A DNA stretch of 64,000 nucleotides from Pachyseris speciosa (GCA_016490735.1 JAEMWC010000658.1:166001-230000), one strand, 5' to 3'. Positions 24,575 to 37,898 are shown, counted from the stretch's first letter. Made by a program: numbers and translations. The notes: generated by a model from the sequence alone, not told the origin.

Positions 24575-24844
24575 CACTTTATTTAAGACTCAAATCTATT
24601 TAGCCGAGCACAGATGCTAGATACTCGAATTGGGGAGACTAAATGTTGGCAAGGGGTTAAGAATCGTCAAGGACAACAGAACACCATGAACCCCTGCGAC
24701 TGATTACACGATGCCAGAACAATTTTCGTGTAAGTTTTTTTCTCAGACAACAAAACTCAAGAGAGACTCACTGGAAGGTCTTACAACGTTGTGTGTACCG
24801 TTAATGCATTTTACAGACTCGTAAAATAGGCGCATCAAGAAATG
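24003..24844. repeat. Cnidarian-type retroelement terminal remnant and ATA microsatellite
   Basis: About 24290-24415 contains GGGCTAACGCTCGAAAC and ATCAACTCCGTTGATAAACC, phrases I associate with terminal regions of Penelope-like elements in marine invertebrates. The latter tract is inverted at about 22251-22279. An (AAT)n tract follows at about 24524-24574. The identity is from memory and tentative. Confidence 0.4.
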
Positions 24845-25422
24845 GTCCATTACTTTCTAATTCGCTTCGCTCAGACAAACGTTAATTATTTTACCCTTAA
24901 ATTCCCGTACAAGTGAAAGGTTGATTACCGTTCAACCTTCTTTGTTTACGCAACCGACCCACATATCGTTTCTAAATCTATTTACGTTCGTTCGACAGTT
25001 AAATTTGTGTCAACTCCCTGGCAAAAACAGCAAAAACAATGTTAAGAAAGTTTTACATAGAAACCTTGGCATTGTGCGGTGGGTGGTGTTCATCGCGTTT
25101 CGCATCACGGCCTACTTCCATGTATTGCGTCTGATCTTCATCGGATGTAGTTTATCCGCTTTCGTTTAAGATCGAATCAGGCAGGATCCGCGTAGGAGTA
25201 CTGCGGAATACAAAATACAACCGCCGGGTGACTTTTGCCTAGCTCCCGTAATACAAATAAATCGGACAAAGGATATGGAAGGATGCGCAAGCGGATCAAA
25301 AAGCACAGTTTTTTTACATCGTAGACTAAATTATCCGTAATACATTACAATTTTCTTTTTACAATTTTTTATAAAACTCTTTACTCTCTACGCTAATATA
25401 GAGAAATAAACGCTCGATAATA
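24845..25422 (-). repeat. 3' flank of the inverted recombinase copy, interrupted
   Basis: The outer parts (24845-24915 and 25240-25422) match 16033-16240 in reverse complement. The middle, about 24917-25240, is absent from the other copy and looks like a later insertion of unknown type. Confidence 0.5.
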
Positions 25423-25770
25423 TTAAAAACGTAAATACTTAGTTACTAGCAATCTATTCCCAAGCCTCTCTTCAACATACATACCCTTGAAAAGGGTGGA
25501 ATCCCATCTGCCAGGTATTTTAAGTAGTCTTTCGGGAACCGAATTACTACTATTACGCACTACAGATGTAATGCCACCGGATCTTAAACTATCAAGACCG
25601 TAATCATTATGGTTACAACCCAGCTTACTTAAGACATCTCTAAGAATTTCTCTACACCTAGTATAAAAAATCTTACTACTTCTCAGGGTATAGTTTGAAT
25701 TACTAGGATGAAAGGTTAGAGGTCTAAATAAAGGAAGAGTACTATTGCTATCAATACCAGAAAGGTTCAA
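25423..25770 (-). pseudogene. Tyrosine recombinase C-terminus, inverted copy
   Basis: This minus-strand frame is homologous to the tandem copies at 15.3-16.0 kb. It has FYTRCREILRD, a degraded GLDSLRSGG box (His replaced by Asp), PGRW where HGRW is expected, then the Tyr segment GMYVEERLGNR. With both histidines lost it would be inactive. Upstream sequence (SGIDSNSTLPLF) differs from the other copies. Its 3' flank matches 16033-16240. Confidence 0.7.
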
Positions 25771-27084
25771 GGTTCGCTCGTAACTTGAAAGTTATGGCAC
25801 TAACTCGTCGACCAAAACTTGAAGTAAGTAAAGCTTTATAAAGTAGACTTATCACTGCGGTTGTTGGAAATCTGCGTTGCACTTTCGGAACGTGACCGGT
25901 TCCGATAACAAACTTCAAAAGAACAAAAGTTAATTGAAGTAATATGTAATAAACTTAATTACTAGGTTATATTGTTCGTTGTGAGCTGAAAGCACGTTAT
26001 TCCACAGTTCTTGCTGGCGAAACGGCCAGGGTAAATTGTGATACGAGTAACTTACACTTAAGTTATCTTAAAATATATCAAGGTTAATGTACTGCTTACG
26101 TTAAGAGAGATAACCAGACTGTTACTAGCGCAACGCGCGAGCGTGTAACTTCAAAACAACTTAAGTGATTACTTTTAGCTGGATAAACTGGAGTAAAGCT
26201 TGTTTACGACTTCAGAGTAAAGTTAATAAAATCGGCCAAGTTCATGAAACCAACGCAATGCCCGCAAAAGGATTGGTTTTACTAAATCCCGGGTTCCCCG
26301 TGGGAAAATTTCCAGCTTTTTCAAACGTACTTGCTTGCTTTCCAAAAACCATTGGGATATATGCGTGTTGCTTAGTGACAGTCTGGTAAGCATATGTAAA
26401 TCACGAGTTTGAAGTACCGATCACGTTCGTTAACTCAACATTATTCACCGCTCAATAACACCAATAAGTACTGAAACAAGCGCAACACCAAACGGTGCAA
26501 CATCACACTCAGTTATAAAAACATAAGAAATTACTTAAGTATAAAAACATCTAAAAGTGTATGCAAACATCAGGTTTATGCAACTTTGTAAGGTCTTTAG
26601 TGCTTTTATTGCAATTTAATTTCAACAGGAGGCCATAATGGCCTTCATTTGGCCTTCCAAGTCGTAATTCACTGATTCACCTACACGGTTGTATCAGAAT
26701 ATGATTAATTTGGCATAACGAGATCTGAATTCCTTTCAATACTTTATTTTCAATATACCATCCGTATTTTGATTTGTTTCAGATAGTTGCACAAAATAAA
26801 TAAATAAATAAATAAATAACGTCCTGTCAAAGTCTCAGGGATGTGTTATGTCCCGTACTTGAGTTATTCACACTCTAAAACCCGATTTCTTAATTTTAGA
26901 ACAAAATGTTTTTGTTTGTCATTGTTTTTTTTTTTTGTTGTTGTTGTTGTTGTTGTTTTGTAATTTCAGAATTTTTTCTTAATTTTCGTAAAATTCTCAA
27001 ATTAAGAACTTGTTGAAAATAAGAAAAAAATCGCGAACTTCTCTTGTTTTAATAGACGAATAGAAGTCCAAAGACTACTGCAAG
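25771..27084. other. No recognised gene; two microsatellites
   Basis: (AATA)n lies at about 26796-26822 and a T/GTT tract at about 26926-26957. Nothing else was identified. Confidence 0.35.
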
Positions 27085-27965
27085 GTTCATACAACGCAAT
27101 ATATTTGAGAAAAATATTCCGGCTGGCCAAACCAGCCTTCTTCAGTTTTAGATGTTACTAAATTATAAAAATGAAATTACAAAATTGTATAATGGAGGAT
27201 ATCGTAGTACATAGGAAGTGCGGAAATGACGTTTACACGATGATGCCAAAAAAAAATAATGAAATAAAATAAAACAATATTAACCTTTCTAAATTACAAT
27301 TCATCACGTCTATTTTAACCATGGCCCTCTAAAGTCCCCGTGAAATCTATAAGAAATGACTCTTTGGCTTTCTGGTAGAATCACGTGAGGAGTGGATTAC
27401 TTCAAGTAGGATAAGCTGCATATCAGTGTGTCAGTGGTTAGGATTAGAGAGAAAATTTTCGGAAACAGTGGCTGGTTTGGATTTAATGTTAATTTTGTCT
27501 ACTGCACGTCTATGTTCGTTGAATTTGTCTTTGAGACGTCGCTTAGTTTCACCTATGTATTGTAAATGGCAGCAGTTACATTGTATCATGTATATTAAAT
27601 TTTTGGTGTTACAGGTTATGTGTGAAGTAATATTACGGGTTATCGCTGTGGAATAAAATGTATAGTGATTAAGACCATTAGTAATGTAAGGACAAGTGGC
27701 GCAATCTTGTCCACAACGGAAAGAGTCTGGTGGTAAATTAGTGCCATTAGCAGCCGTGGCTGCGTCCCGGAGGTTAAAAGGGCGTCTGTAAGGGACGATA
27801 GTTGGGTGTTTAAAAATGTCCCTGGAACGATTGGAAAAAAGTAATATGGTAAAATATTTGTGTAATATATTAGAAAAGTGAGGAAGTTCTGGGTTATATG
27901 TTACGACAAAAGATGTTTTTGATTTCTTGATTTGCAACCAATTCTGTTCTGAAAAAAGTTATCGG
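27085..27965 (-). pseudogene. Penelope-like element, GIY-YIG end (second family)
   Basis: The minus-strand frame (best at 27431-27950) runs from the linker after the reverse transcriptase (VVTYNPELPHF, YRRPFNLRD) through a Cys cluster (CGQDCATCPY) to the nuclease: LIYMIQC, LQYIGET, then RRLKDKFNEHRRAV. A stop ends the frame early, and the downstream tail (about 27400-27300) is readable only with shifts. The 3' end has a GGCTGGTTTGGCCAGCC inverted repeat. It differs from the 4.8-kb copy, so two Penelope families are present. Confidence 0.75.
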
Positions 27966-29269
27966 CTTTTATTCTAAACATAAAACCTCTGATTCAGAAT
28001 AAGTTTACTGAAACTTCAGAATGCGTCCCCTCCCACATTGACTTAGGTTATACAATGCAAGCGATGTGTTGCAAGAGTTGGTGACTGTTGACAACATATT
28101 TATCAGCGAGCATTGATTTTAGACGAACTGCCGTGGCGAAGGAAAATTCAGAGCTAACAAGCCGACATGGGAGATATTTTGTTGTTTACAGAGCTTCCCC
28201 TACATAACCTGTGCATACCTTTTCCACGCGCTGTGCAAGATCAAATTCGAACACGCTCTCGTCATGTTATTTGAAGCAGTTTCTCTCACTCAGTCAGGTG
28301 CACTTTCAGACTTGAAGCAAGAAGAAATGATTAAATTTACCTGTTGTTCAGAGCCTGTGCTGCTTCTCAGTCGGTGGTTCCTTACTAAATGGCAAGCTCT
28401 CAAAGCTAACTTTTAATAACACGGAATGGTATTGGCAAAATAAGCTTAAGCCACATCAGAAAACTCATTCAACCACCCAAAATTACAGAGTTTAGTATAA
28501 GGCGGAAGGGAAAAATCTGCAGTTTAGTTTTGCTATGTTAAACCTTCGTCTCGCTGTTCAACTTGCAAACATTCGTATATACACTCTCTTAAAATTTTAG
28601 TTGTTCAAACCTCAAAAACTGAATTGACGTTTTAGTGTGCGTGATATTTTTCGTGACGGCATTCTTTTTATTATGCAATCCCGTTCCCAGAGTCCTATTT
28701 TCAGTTAGCGCTTGTGCAGAAACGCCGGAAATTAGCTTTGTGGATGAAAAACTACGATATAAAATAAAAAGAAAAAGCAAGTTCAATACTAGACTCGGCG
28801 TTCCCGTGGTAAGACCGAGTAATAAGCAATCATTTACACTACGGCGCGCTGACAATTGGCGATCACTGTGGGTCGCTTAGGTTTCCGACTCAGTCAGTTT
28901 ATCAGTTTATAACTGATTTATCGTCTGCGTATTGACTTCCCTGACAAGGCATTTCAGGTGTTTACTTTAGAATTTTAATTTTTTAAAAAGGTTTCAAGAG
29001 GCATCCGCGTAGATGTTTTAGGATTCAACACTTCAAAATTTGTCTGCTAACATTCAAGAAAGCTTACATTTTTGCTATATCATGTATTACTTGTTTTCTC
29101 AACGTTGTTCTCGTAATAACTTTATTTTCTTATCAACATATTCCTTTAGCAGTCTTTCATCTTCCTTATCTCCTGGCCCGCCTAAGTAGGTAGTTATGCT
29201 ACCTGCGGGTCAGGTAATTCTGTATTAAAACAATAGCAAGTCAATAAAAATCAACTCATCAACTTACTA
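27966..29269. other. No recognised gene
   Basis: Overlapping short frames at 28589-28880 on both strands show no family signal. No repeat structure was recognised. Confidence 0.3.
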
Positions 29270-30105
29270 ATGCCGTGTTTACGTGGTTTACGTGTTTACG
29301 TTGTTAAAATTTAAACGAAGTCAAGTTACTAAACCGTAGTACATTTGTACATCGTTTATACTAGCAAAAATGACCCAAGTTGAGCCTTCATCAACAAATT
29401 CCAAGTAAATCCGAACAAGACTTCAAACCATACAATTGCGGTGGCATGAATGCGTGGTTCAGAGCCGGTCGAAGAAAGCCAAAATATGTTGCCGCCTGCA
29501 TGCGTGAGTGCAGCGTATCTTCTCTTGAATCAAAAAGGTCATGAATTAAGAAACTGGTCACGACTACATTTTCAAAGCGTTACCAAAAAGCAAATTAATA
29601 AAATCTGTTTAAAGTATTGTAGAAGTTATTGCTTTTCTATCCCTCTTTTTCTCGGGAATCCTATAGCCATAGCGACTAGATAGTATATTTATAGACTTGG
29701 TCACCCCTACACGAAGGCTTTCGTCTTTTTAAACAAAGGCTTCACTGAAAAGAGTACAAACGGGTATATCTACGTTTCTTAATTCCAGGCTATGGGATTT
29801 GAGAAGACGTACTTATGTCGTATTCTATGGTGATTGTAAATATACGTGATTGAGTCAATTATTGCATATCATGAATGCAGTGGCCTCGCAAGCTCACGCG
29901 CTCCTTGAGCAACATAGGTTTTCGTTATCATGCATGATATTATCAAGTGCTTTAAGAAAGCAATACAAACACAAAAATAGCTGATATTTCGATAAAGATC
30001 TATTTGAACAAGCATCCTCGTGGAAGAGAGTTCTAGACTAACAAGGGTTAAGCGTTGTTCTGGCTTTTCCAGTGGAGAAAAGACGCGAGTAAAGGACTAA
30101 GTAAT
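29270..30105. repeat. Dispersed repeat, inverted partner of 18455-19370
   Basis: Reverse-complement match to 18455-19370, with scattered substitutions and indels and without the TG and GTT tracts. Confidence 0.65.
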
Positions 30106-30109
30106 ATAT

Positions 30110-31935
30110 CTTTTTACTGGTATTGAGCAACCCCGCGTGGCTTTCCTTGAGCCAATATTTTATGTTCAGAGTAGTCAACAGGAATTGACCACGATTCAAA
30201 ACCCTGAAAACATTACAAGAAAACAATACAGTCGACGCGTGTGTTTGTTCGAAAACAAATTTGACAATCAAAGAACGATCAAATTTTTTCATCCAACATC
30301 GGTGAACGAGCATGTTTGACGGTTTAGCCTCTTCTCACAATAGTGGAGTAAATTTCTTTCCATGTTTGATCTAAATCAAACATGTTCATCCAAAATTTCG
30401 CATTACGAACAAATGTTTGATTGTTTATCCACCTCAACAAACAAATCGCACACAAACGGTAAAAAGCAACCAAATGAGCAACGTAATGTCGAAAATTTCA
30501 GCAACAATACGGAAAAATTTGTTGGACTCACTTGATCCCGTGCTTGATCGAACATTGTTTTGCCTTTAGCGTCTTTAGCCACCAAACGTAGTGCTTGACA
30601 AGCACGATAATGGATAAAAATGTTTGATCTTTTAGTCGGGACTTAACAAACATATTTCGTAGTAAGTTAAGCTTAGACATAAGCTTAAATGTCATAGAAA
30701 AGAGAAAAAAGGAAGACAATCCTGATAGTTTGGATAGGTAATCGCATAGGGCCGAGTAAAATAAAGGGTTAATATCACTTGTGCCAGTTTTCAGAAATTT
30801 GCTGAAACTGCCCTCGTTGCGCAAAACATAAGTGAATACTAATCATTAATTTTACGAGGACTCATTGCGATAACGTGTTAATAACATAAAGGCAAACGTT
30901 TCTTTCAGTTCTTTACACTGTAAAAAAACACAGTCGTCGAAAAACATGTGCAGTAAGCCAAGCGGGGGAAAAATTCTCGTTCGCTTGCAACTTCTTTGTG
31001 TCCAAAACGAGTAGATTGTTATTTATATCCAGTCGAGACAAAAATACAAAGTTTCATTCCTGAACAAAAGTAACAAAGATTAATCCAAATGCTAAGCTTC
31101 AATTTATTTAAGTTACCTGTGTTGTCGAGCTTTCTACCACTTGAAAATACGCATCGATCCACTATAGTAAAAACACGCATCTACAAAAATAGCAAACGGT
31201 TTGTCTAAAGAAACAACTTCTTCCACCAAGTTTCAGCTACTCGCTCCTCCCATTAATGCAGGTGAGTTGTTAAGTGAACTTTCTTGGTGAGCTGCAAGAT
31301 GCCGCGGTAAAGTGAACAAGCCCTTGAAGCGTTAAATCGTTTTGTTTTTCAACCACACAATCCAAGCGCCATACAAGTGGATCCAAAATTTAAGAAATTC
31401 CTGAGAAAAACCGTTTGCTCCTCCACCTCATCAGTTGAAAATTCACCTTCCGGAGTATCTTGTAAGTGTTTCTTGATTTTTACGCCTTTTACACGAATTA
31501 AAAGACAGAAACTGAATTTCGAAGAAGATGAAATTGTTTTGCACAGAATGAAGAAATCAACTGAATGTCAAATCTTGAGCGGCTGAAAGCTCGCGAAAAA
31601 TTAAGCCTCGGTTTGGTTTGGGTGTCCCACACCTGGCTTGAGCCTGCGATACAATCGAAAACCAGTACCTGGTCAGCGGTCAAATTCAATAAAAATCTCA
31701 CTTCGATGAGGTCTTAACTTGAGGTGGCAATTGGCCATAACATGGATGCCAATTATCAAGATATGCGCTGTAAACTAGCCTGTCAGTTGGAATATGGCCG
31801 ACATTTCACATCGCATACATGGAAGGGCGGACGTACGGTGACCAAAACCATATTTTCTCGAATAGATGGGTTACCATGTTTTCTTAATGATTGTACTCCA
31901 CTTGGCGGCCCTTCGGTCAGCCGGAGCTCCGCTAA
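30110..31935. mobile_element. Repeat family copy 2 (as in 8625-10530)
   Basis: Direct-orientation homologue of the insertion in the LINE. It begins ACTGGTATTGAGCAAC (30116) and ends in GGAGCTCCGCT (about 31924-31934). Alignment continues through the CAACAAACAAATCG block (about 30438) and the CCAGTCGAGACAAAAATAC block (about 31029). No coding region was found. Confidence 0.65.
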
Positions 31936-32284
31936 AAACGGAAGTTACGTGCCTTTGCATCTTATGAAAGTTGGAAAGTTGAAACAATTTACTGGCAAGA
32001 GTTAAGTCACTTGAAAACCACCATATAGTTTCGACAGAATTGAGCCAGTTTCTGCGCAACCAAGCGCAACCAAGCGTGTCACATCAAGCAAATGACAAAT
32101 TTTATTCCCAAACATTTGTCTACCTTGCAGCATAAAACCTTCCATTTTTGCCAATATTTATTGTTAGATATTTTAAGTAATAATAAAGCATGTTAAGTGA
32201 ATTGATTACAATGCTCATTATGTGTGCACTACAAGCCATCAAACCTCGAAAGTTATAATTGTGACTTAAACACAAGCTTATGTA
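31936..32284. other. No gene seen
   Basis: Nothing recognisable. Confidence 0.3.
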
Positions 32285-33193
32285 ATCTTGAGGAGTAGTC
32301 TAGAAATGCAAATTTAGTTATTAATCCATCAAAAACCAAAATGTCTACAAAACAGTTGTCACTCTGCCCGTGCCCTAGAAGACTTAAATATGTAGATCGC
32401 AGTAAATAAAGAGAACACTGAGCGCGTTCCTACCGCGAAACTCTTGGGAACGTACATTAATCAACATCTGAAATAGGAAGACAACGTGAAGTACATTTTT
32501 ACCTCTTGTTACGCTACATGCACACTAGCAATGCTTCGTAAGGACAAATATGTTGCCTTTCTATATTAGGAAAAACCTTGCCCAAGCACTTGTCCTATCG
32601 AAATTATATTATAATTACATTCTTCATCACTCGCTACCGGAATATTAAACAGCACGTCTTCATAGAGTACAAAAGGCAGCTGCAAGCTTTGTCAATGGTA
32701 AATATGCAACAAAGCTTGATATCCTGAAATTGAATTGATCACCGGTGACTGAACAACGTGAAACATATTCTTAAAAGTACACACCAGAGTCTATACAGCT
32801 CAAACTGGCCGAATTATTTAAGACTAGAGACTTACGAAAATAATCGAAACTTACACTCCAGCAAGGGTATACAGGCTCAAAGATCAATGATGGCCAATAC
32901 GTTTCAAGATGAAGCTGCTAATTTATTCAATAAGCTTCCCTTTCCTTAAGAAACTGTATGGACCCAATTTTATTTTTCAAGGAGACAAAGACATTGCTAC
33001 AAGATAAAGAAAGATCCAGACTATGATTTTTTTTGGTAATTTTTTGTTATCATTTATCACTGTAAATATTAACTATTTAGCGTTTTTAACAGAGCTTTTC
33101 CTAAGTTTGTTTTCATTTTATTGAACTTTAGTTAGATATTAACGGATGAGGAGCCACCTAGTGGAACTGCTGTTAATAAAGTCATTGTTATTA

Positions 33194-33227
<34 letters not shown>

Positions 33228-33230
33228 AAG
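32285..33230 (+). pseudogene. Non-LTR retrotransposon 3' end with TTA microsatellite tail
   Basis: In shifting frames the sequence reads as the end of a reverse-transcriptase protein: SKTKMSTKQL, then TAKLLGTYINQHL, then NWPNYLRLETYENNR and SMMANTFQDEAANLFNKLP. Many stops show long decay. The 3' end is a (TTA)n run (33191-33226), a tail type found in some CR1/RTE-like LINEs. Clade assignment is uncertain. Confidence 0.6.
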
Positions 33231-33450
33231 TGGAACCGGTAAAATTAAATTATAATTATTTTACACTAAATAAGTTGTCATATTTAAATACTTAAAATTA
33301 TATTATTAAAAAGTTTCCAGTTTTTCGTTTGTCTTCTGTTTAGCACTTTCATTTTTATACAGAACATCAAGGTTGAAGCGTGTCCAAAATTTGTAAAGAA
33401 TGTTGATTAATATTTCTTTTTCAGTCACACATATAGTTACAGTAAGTACA

Positions 33451-33632
33451 GTTCACTCCACAAAATATCCAAACCTCCCCCACGGAAGGTCAATGGATAT
33501 TGCATAGGGGAGGGGGGCAAAACCAAAAGGTTTTGATTGAAATGTGTGGAGTTAAATTGGAAATTCCAGAGGGCTGGGGTATTGCAAATGAAAAAAACCT
33601 TCCATGGGGGAGGTATGCATATTTTCTGGAAC
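33451..33632. mobile_element. Short MITE with CCTCCCCCA ends
   Basis: AAAATATCCAAACCTCCCCC at the left is mirrored by GGGGGAGGTATGCATATTTT at the right, each flanked by the GGAAGG/CCTTCC inner step. About 180 bases, no coding. Confidence 0.55.
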
Positions 33633-33883
33633 CACACATTCAAAGACACAATGCTCCATGGTCATTGCTTTGCTTGTGGTTACCCTCACACTACTAGCAT
33701 TAGTAACAATGTCTTCTTCTTAATGTTAAACTTCACTGTCCTTATTGAGATATAACATCATGTCACAGCAGAATTGAAATAAATTTAAGACAACCTCTTC
33801 AGTTATGGCACAAGTACAATAGGTTGCTATAACCTAATTTTCTTGGGATAGTTTTACATTGACCTAAAAGGATCAGTAAGACC

Positions 33884-34035
33884 TTGGGCAAATTTTTGAT
33901 TGTTTATCCACCCCAACAAACAAATCGCGCACAAACGGTAAAAAGCAACCAAATGAGCCACGTAACGTCGAACATTTCAGCAACAATACGCAAAAATCGT
34001 TTTTTGGACTTACTTGGTCCCCTCTTGGGCAAATT
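33884..34035. repeat. Fragment of the 8625-10530 repeat family
   Basis: A third, truncated copy containing CAACAAACAAATCGCGCACA and the following segment, in the same orientation as the other two. Confidence 0.6.
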
Positions 34036-35289
34036 TTCTACAGTGAGAACTGTTCAGAGTTCTGCATCATATCAATGCAAAATGTAAAGTGCAAGCTGAT
34101 AATAAATAAAATTGAGAAAAGCTGTCAACTTATATGCTGCAGGCACGATCAGCTGTCAACTTGACCAACTTTTTGTACCAGAAATTACAAATTAGGCTTA
34201 TTCAAATCTGGCTGTGACCACATATTCCAGTTATAAGCAAATGCACACTGTAGTTACAGGCTATATGTATATTTTTTCCTCCCTTGTGTTTGCTAAACAA
34301 ACGTTTTGTTTTGTTTGTTTGTTTGTTTCCACATTTTTCCCTACAAGAAAAGGGAAACTCTGTTGTATGTTGTATGAAACTGTTTCGAATCGATCATCTT
34401 TGGTAAATGCATTTGATTTAACGGGTAATTTAATATCTAAAATGTAGTGGAAACACCCCCAAAACACCCCTAGGCATATTCTTCAATATCTGCTGGTTAA
34501 CCAACACAAAGTGAAAAGAATTTCGAAAGGTCTATACATAGTAACTCGAATAAGATCCCCGAAGAAGCAATGACACTAAAAGAAATCATGCTTGAATGAA
34601 CACGGGATCTTCTAGCTACAATCAACCTGGATCGCCAGCCGTAATTGGAAAATGACCAATGTTATGGGTTTGAATTTCATTTAATTATCTGGCCAATGCC
34701 TCCCCGTTTAGCTTTAGATTAAGATTGAGGCGAATCTCTCAGCTTTCTAAGTCACTGTAAGCTGCCAATAATACATATACAGTTCACTTGATCTCTGGAG
34801 GTCCTAGAAACAAAAAATAATATATTCTGTTGTTGTCAGTGCAAGACCCTTTCATATCCGAAATTATTCAGTTCCAGTCCCGAACTGGAAGTCACGCGCA
34901 CTGTCGCTGTAACAAGTGAGTTGTACTTTATTAGCGTCGCACTTGTGATTCGTTTCAGGGTTATGATCTGCGAACTTGAGCAACCGAATATACAGATAAA
35001 TAAATATAACCGGGTAGACACGCAAACAAGCATGACCATGAGCATGATACTCTCCCAAGGGAAGGTAGCACCACACTGTGGCACGAGGTTTCAATTTACG
35101 CATACTATTAAAGTCAAATTCAAGGCCAAGAGACCTCTTCAAATCTATTAGCCCGTTTATCCCAGAAACAAAAATTATCTAAAGTAAGTTCCTCCTCTCC
35201 GTAAATATTTCATTAGTCTTTTATAGCATCCTGACGAAATTTGTCTTTTGATCAACGGCCGTTTTCCTGATCGTAATTTTGGCTGTGAA
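34036..35289. other. Mostly unassigned; fragment related to 18.3-18.45 kb
   Basis: About 34370-34520 (TGTATGAAACTGTTTC, then AATGTAGTGGAA) resembles 18318-18440. The remainder shows nothing I recognise. Confidence 0.35.
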
Positions 35290-35297
35290 GTTTCATG

Positions 35298-35942
35298 TAG
35301 GCTCTTACCGATAGTGCAAGCACTTTTTGGCATTAGTTGGCTTCGCGAGCATTTTTTTTTACATTTTATCCCAAAAAGCAATGCTAGCTTTATTTTGGAT
35401 TTTCGACTGATTATTTGTATAATTTTGTGTTAAAACGCACTATCTGACTTTATTTTTGTCGTCCAAAGCCGCATTTTGCACTCATCTTAGTCAAAGGATC
35501 CGAGGAGGCCTGGGGAATAGGATTGATAGGTCAGCGGTTGCTTTCTAGAACCCAGTCCATCATATTCGTTCTAAGATGGCGTCATCCACGTTGTCATCGA
35601 GGAACAATGGAAGTCAGCCAGCCAAGGCAGAGATAGTATGGGTAATGATGACCCAATAACAAGCGATGATTAACTTCTAGTATCAGGAAACCTCAAACGT
35701 TGTGTTGGACTAATGAAAAAAAAGAAACATTGATCGTTACATTTTGCTGTTAAAAAATGTAACTGAAAATTTGAAAAATGTAATATTCTGTGTTTAAAAA
35801 AATCGGAAAAAAGTGAGCATTTTTATGTAACTTACGAGCACTTTAAAAAAATTAGCATTATTTTAGCACTTTTTTTGGCAAATAACAAGCACTGCTTTAA
35901 GCATTTAATGCTTTTTTTACGAGCACTATCGGTAAGAGCCTA
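35298..35942. mobile_element. hAT-type MITE with perfect 8-bp duplication
   Basis: The inverted ends TAGGCTCTTACCGATAGTGC and GCACTATCGGTAAGAGCCTA are perfect over 20 bases. The flanks are identical 8-mers, GTTTCATG at 35290-35297 and 35943-35950. An 8-bp duplication is the hAT signature. Subterminal AGCACTTTTT/AAAAGTGC motifs recur. No transposase is encoded (645 bp). Confidence 0.85.
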
Positions 35943-36322
35943 GTTTCATGCTTGGTATAAGGTCAATGCCAAATGTTTAACAGCAATCGAAGGATAGAGT
36001 AGATGGAGTAGGTCTGTAAATTCATAGTTTTGAGATAAAAATATCCCTTCAATATATGCACAAAATTCTTTACTTTTGTTGTTTTTTTAAATAGCCTATT
36101 TCTTCCACTGAAGTTTATGCAAGTGAACGAAGCTAAATGTATCGGGATAACCAAAAAATATGAACGAGATGCCAAGGAATAAAAAGTGAAAAGTAATGAC
36201 TGAAACAACAACAAAAAAATGGTCTCCGTGAAAATTCTTGCCAAACCACTCTGTAAGTTAACATTGCACAAAAAGTCAAAGAACGTGATTAGGGCAGTAC
36301 TTCAAGCTAGAACACTGACTCT

Positions 36323-36489
36323 CACTGGGGCGGATCCAGGATTTTTCTTAGGAGGGGGGAGGGTTTGCGCCAATAAGGAATGACGTAACTGATACCATCA
36401 ATAAACCACATAGTTATTTTTGTTGTTGTTGCGGAATACTAGAGGAGGGTTCGCTCCCCCTGCACCCCTCCCCTAGATCCGCCCCGGTG
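36323..36489. mobile_element. 167-bp MITE with CACTGGGGCGG ends
   Basis: CACTGGGGCGGATCCAGG mirrors CCTAGATCCGCCCCGGTG. The interior has purine/pyrimidine-rich arms. The flanking 8-mers do not match, so the superfamily is open. Confidence 0.7.
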
Positions 36490-36934
36490 ACGCAGTACTC
36501 AGAATTCTCAGTAGAATATCTGAGGTAAAATAGAATTGGGCAAACTCTCACAACAGGAGACCAAAGTTAGTTGCTCCATGAAATTCGGAGGTGACTGAAA
36601 GCTAATAAAGAGAACTTTTAGTTATCTCGTCCAAATTTTGGCATCACAATTTCTCTTAGGCTGGTCTTTCAGCGGTTAAATTTTGTGTTTTTGTCGATCA
36701 AACCACCAATATGTGAGGTTGAATTCCATCCAAAGGGAACGCAACTGAAAATATATCCATTTGATACAACTCACTAAATAAATTCGTTCCAAAATTCCCT
36801 TAAAAAGATACTTACTTTCCTAACAATAGAAAATCAAAGGGAACTCTGATCCAAGTCGTCGTGAATGTGGTATTAAAGTATCTAGATGTTCGTGATGGCT
36901 GATAGCTTAGAATGAGATCTGTCAAAGTTAATTG
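36490..36934. other. No gene seen
   Basis: Nothing recognisable. Confidence 0.3.
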
Positions 36935-37783
36935 CACTGGACGAAAAAATGAATTTACTTTACTTTGCCAATTGAGCAAATGTGTTGTAAATTTGGAGCA
37001 CTAATATTGCTATTTATTTGCACAGTGTGCAAATGTTATTCAAATATAAAAGTTTAATTCTGTGTAAGGGTGGTGTAAATGTGAAGCAAACGTCAAGTTT
37101 GCGCATATTTTATCATGCATGTGATTTTTGTAGTAAGGTTTTGGTTTTGACTTAAATTTGACATGCATTTGCACTGCATGCAAAAGTAATAGATTTTTAT
37201 TTCATATTTGGCAGTATAGCGAATTTACTGTTAAATCTACGACTTTGCTCATAACGTAAATATAAGCAAATAATGATCAAACAAACTTTGCACATATTTT
37301 GTCATACATTTGCTTGCTTCAGCAAATTTTCGGTTTTGACCTAAATTTGCCACGTTTTGCCCTGTGTGCAACTTAGTTATGATGTTTAACCCATACATAT
37401 ACTGGTATAGAAAAATTACAGTTTAAAGTTATGTCTTTGTTTATACATGTATATCAAGTATCAAAAGGATCAAACAACAACATTTAGGACCACAATAACA
37501 AAACGCTTACGCAAGGAGCAATCGGCTGTAACTTTGAAATCTTAATCACATTTTTCTTTATAGCAGAAGAATGCGACTTAAGTTCAAGTTAAGAAATAAT
37601 GGTTGTCAGACAGTGCATCTGCAATTTCTTTACAAAGGACATAGGAGTGAAGCGAGATCTTGGTAACCGAGCTATCCTGGTAACCGGACTCATGAAAAAG
37701 CAAGCACTTTGTGTATTGTTATACACAAAGGAGTTTAATGAAACCCAAGTGGTAGCAATGTCATTGAAAAGTCAGCCGTGATG

Positions 37784-37898
37784 GTAGCCTGCGTAGCAAG
37801 CGTTTCCGTATGGTTCTGCTCGAAGCGTGGAACGAGAACAAAAAATTTCCTTTCGCCAAACGGGGAAACCCAACAGAAACGCTCTCTACGCAGGCTAC
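37784..37898. mobile_element. 115-bp foldback MITE
   Basis: GTAGCCTGCGTAG at the left mirrors CTACGCAGGCTAC at the right, with further pairing of GCGTTTCC and GAAACGC arms. Confidence 0.75.

Noticed and set aside
33437..33755. Overlapping short frames on both strands near 33.5 kb
   Set aside because: They fall within a MITE whose inverted ends explain the paired frames.
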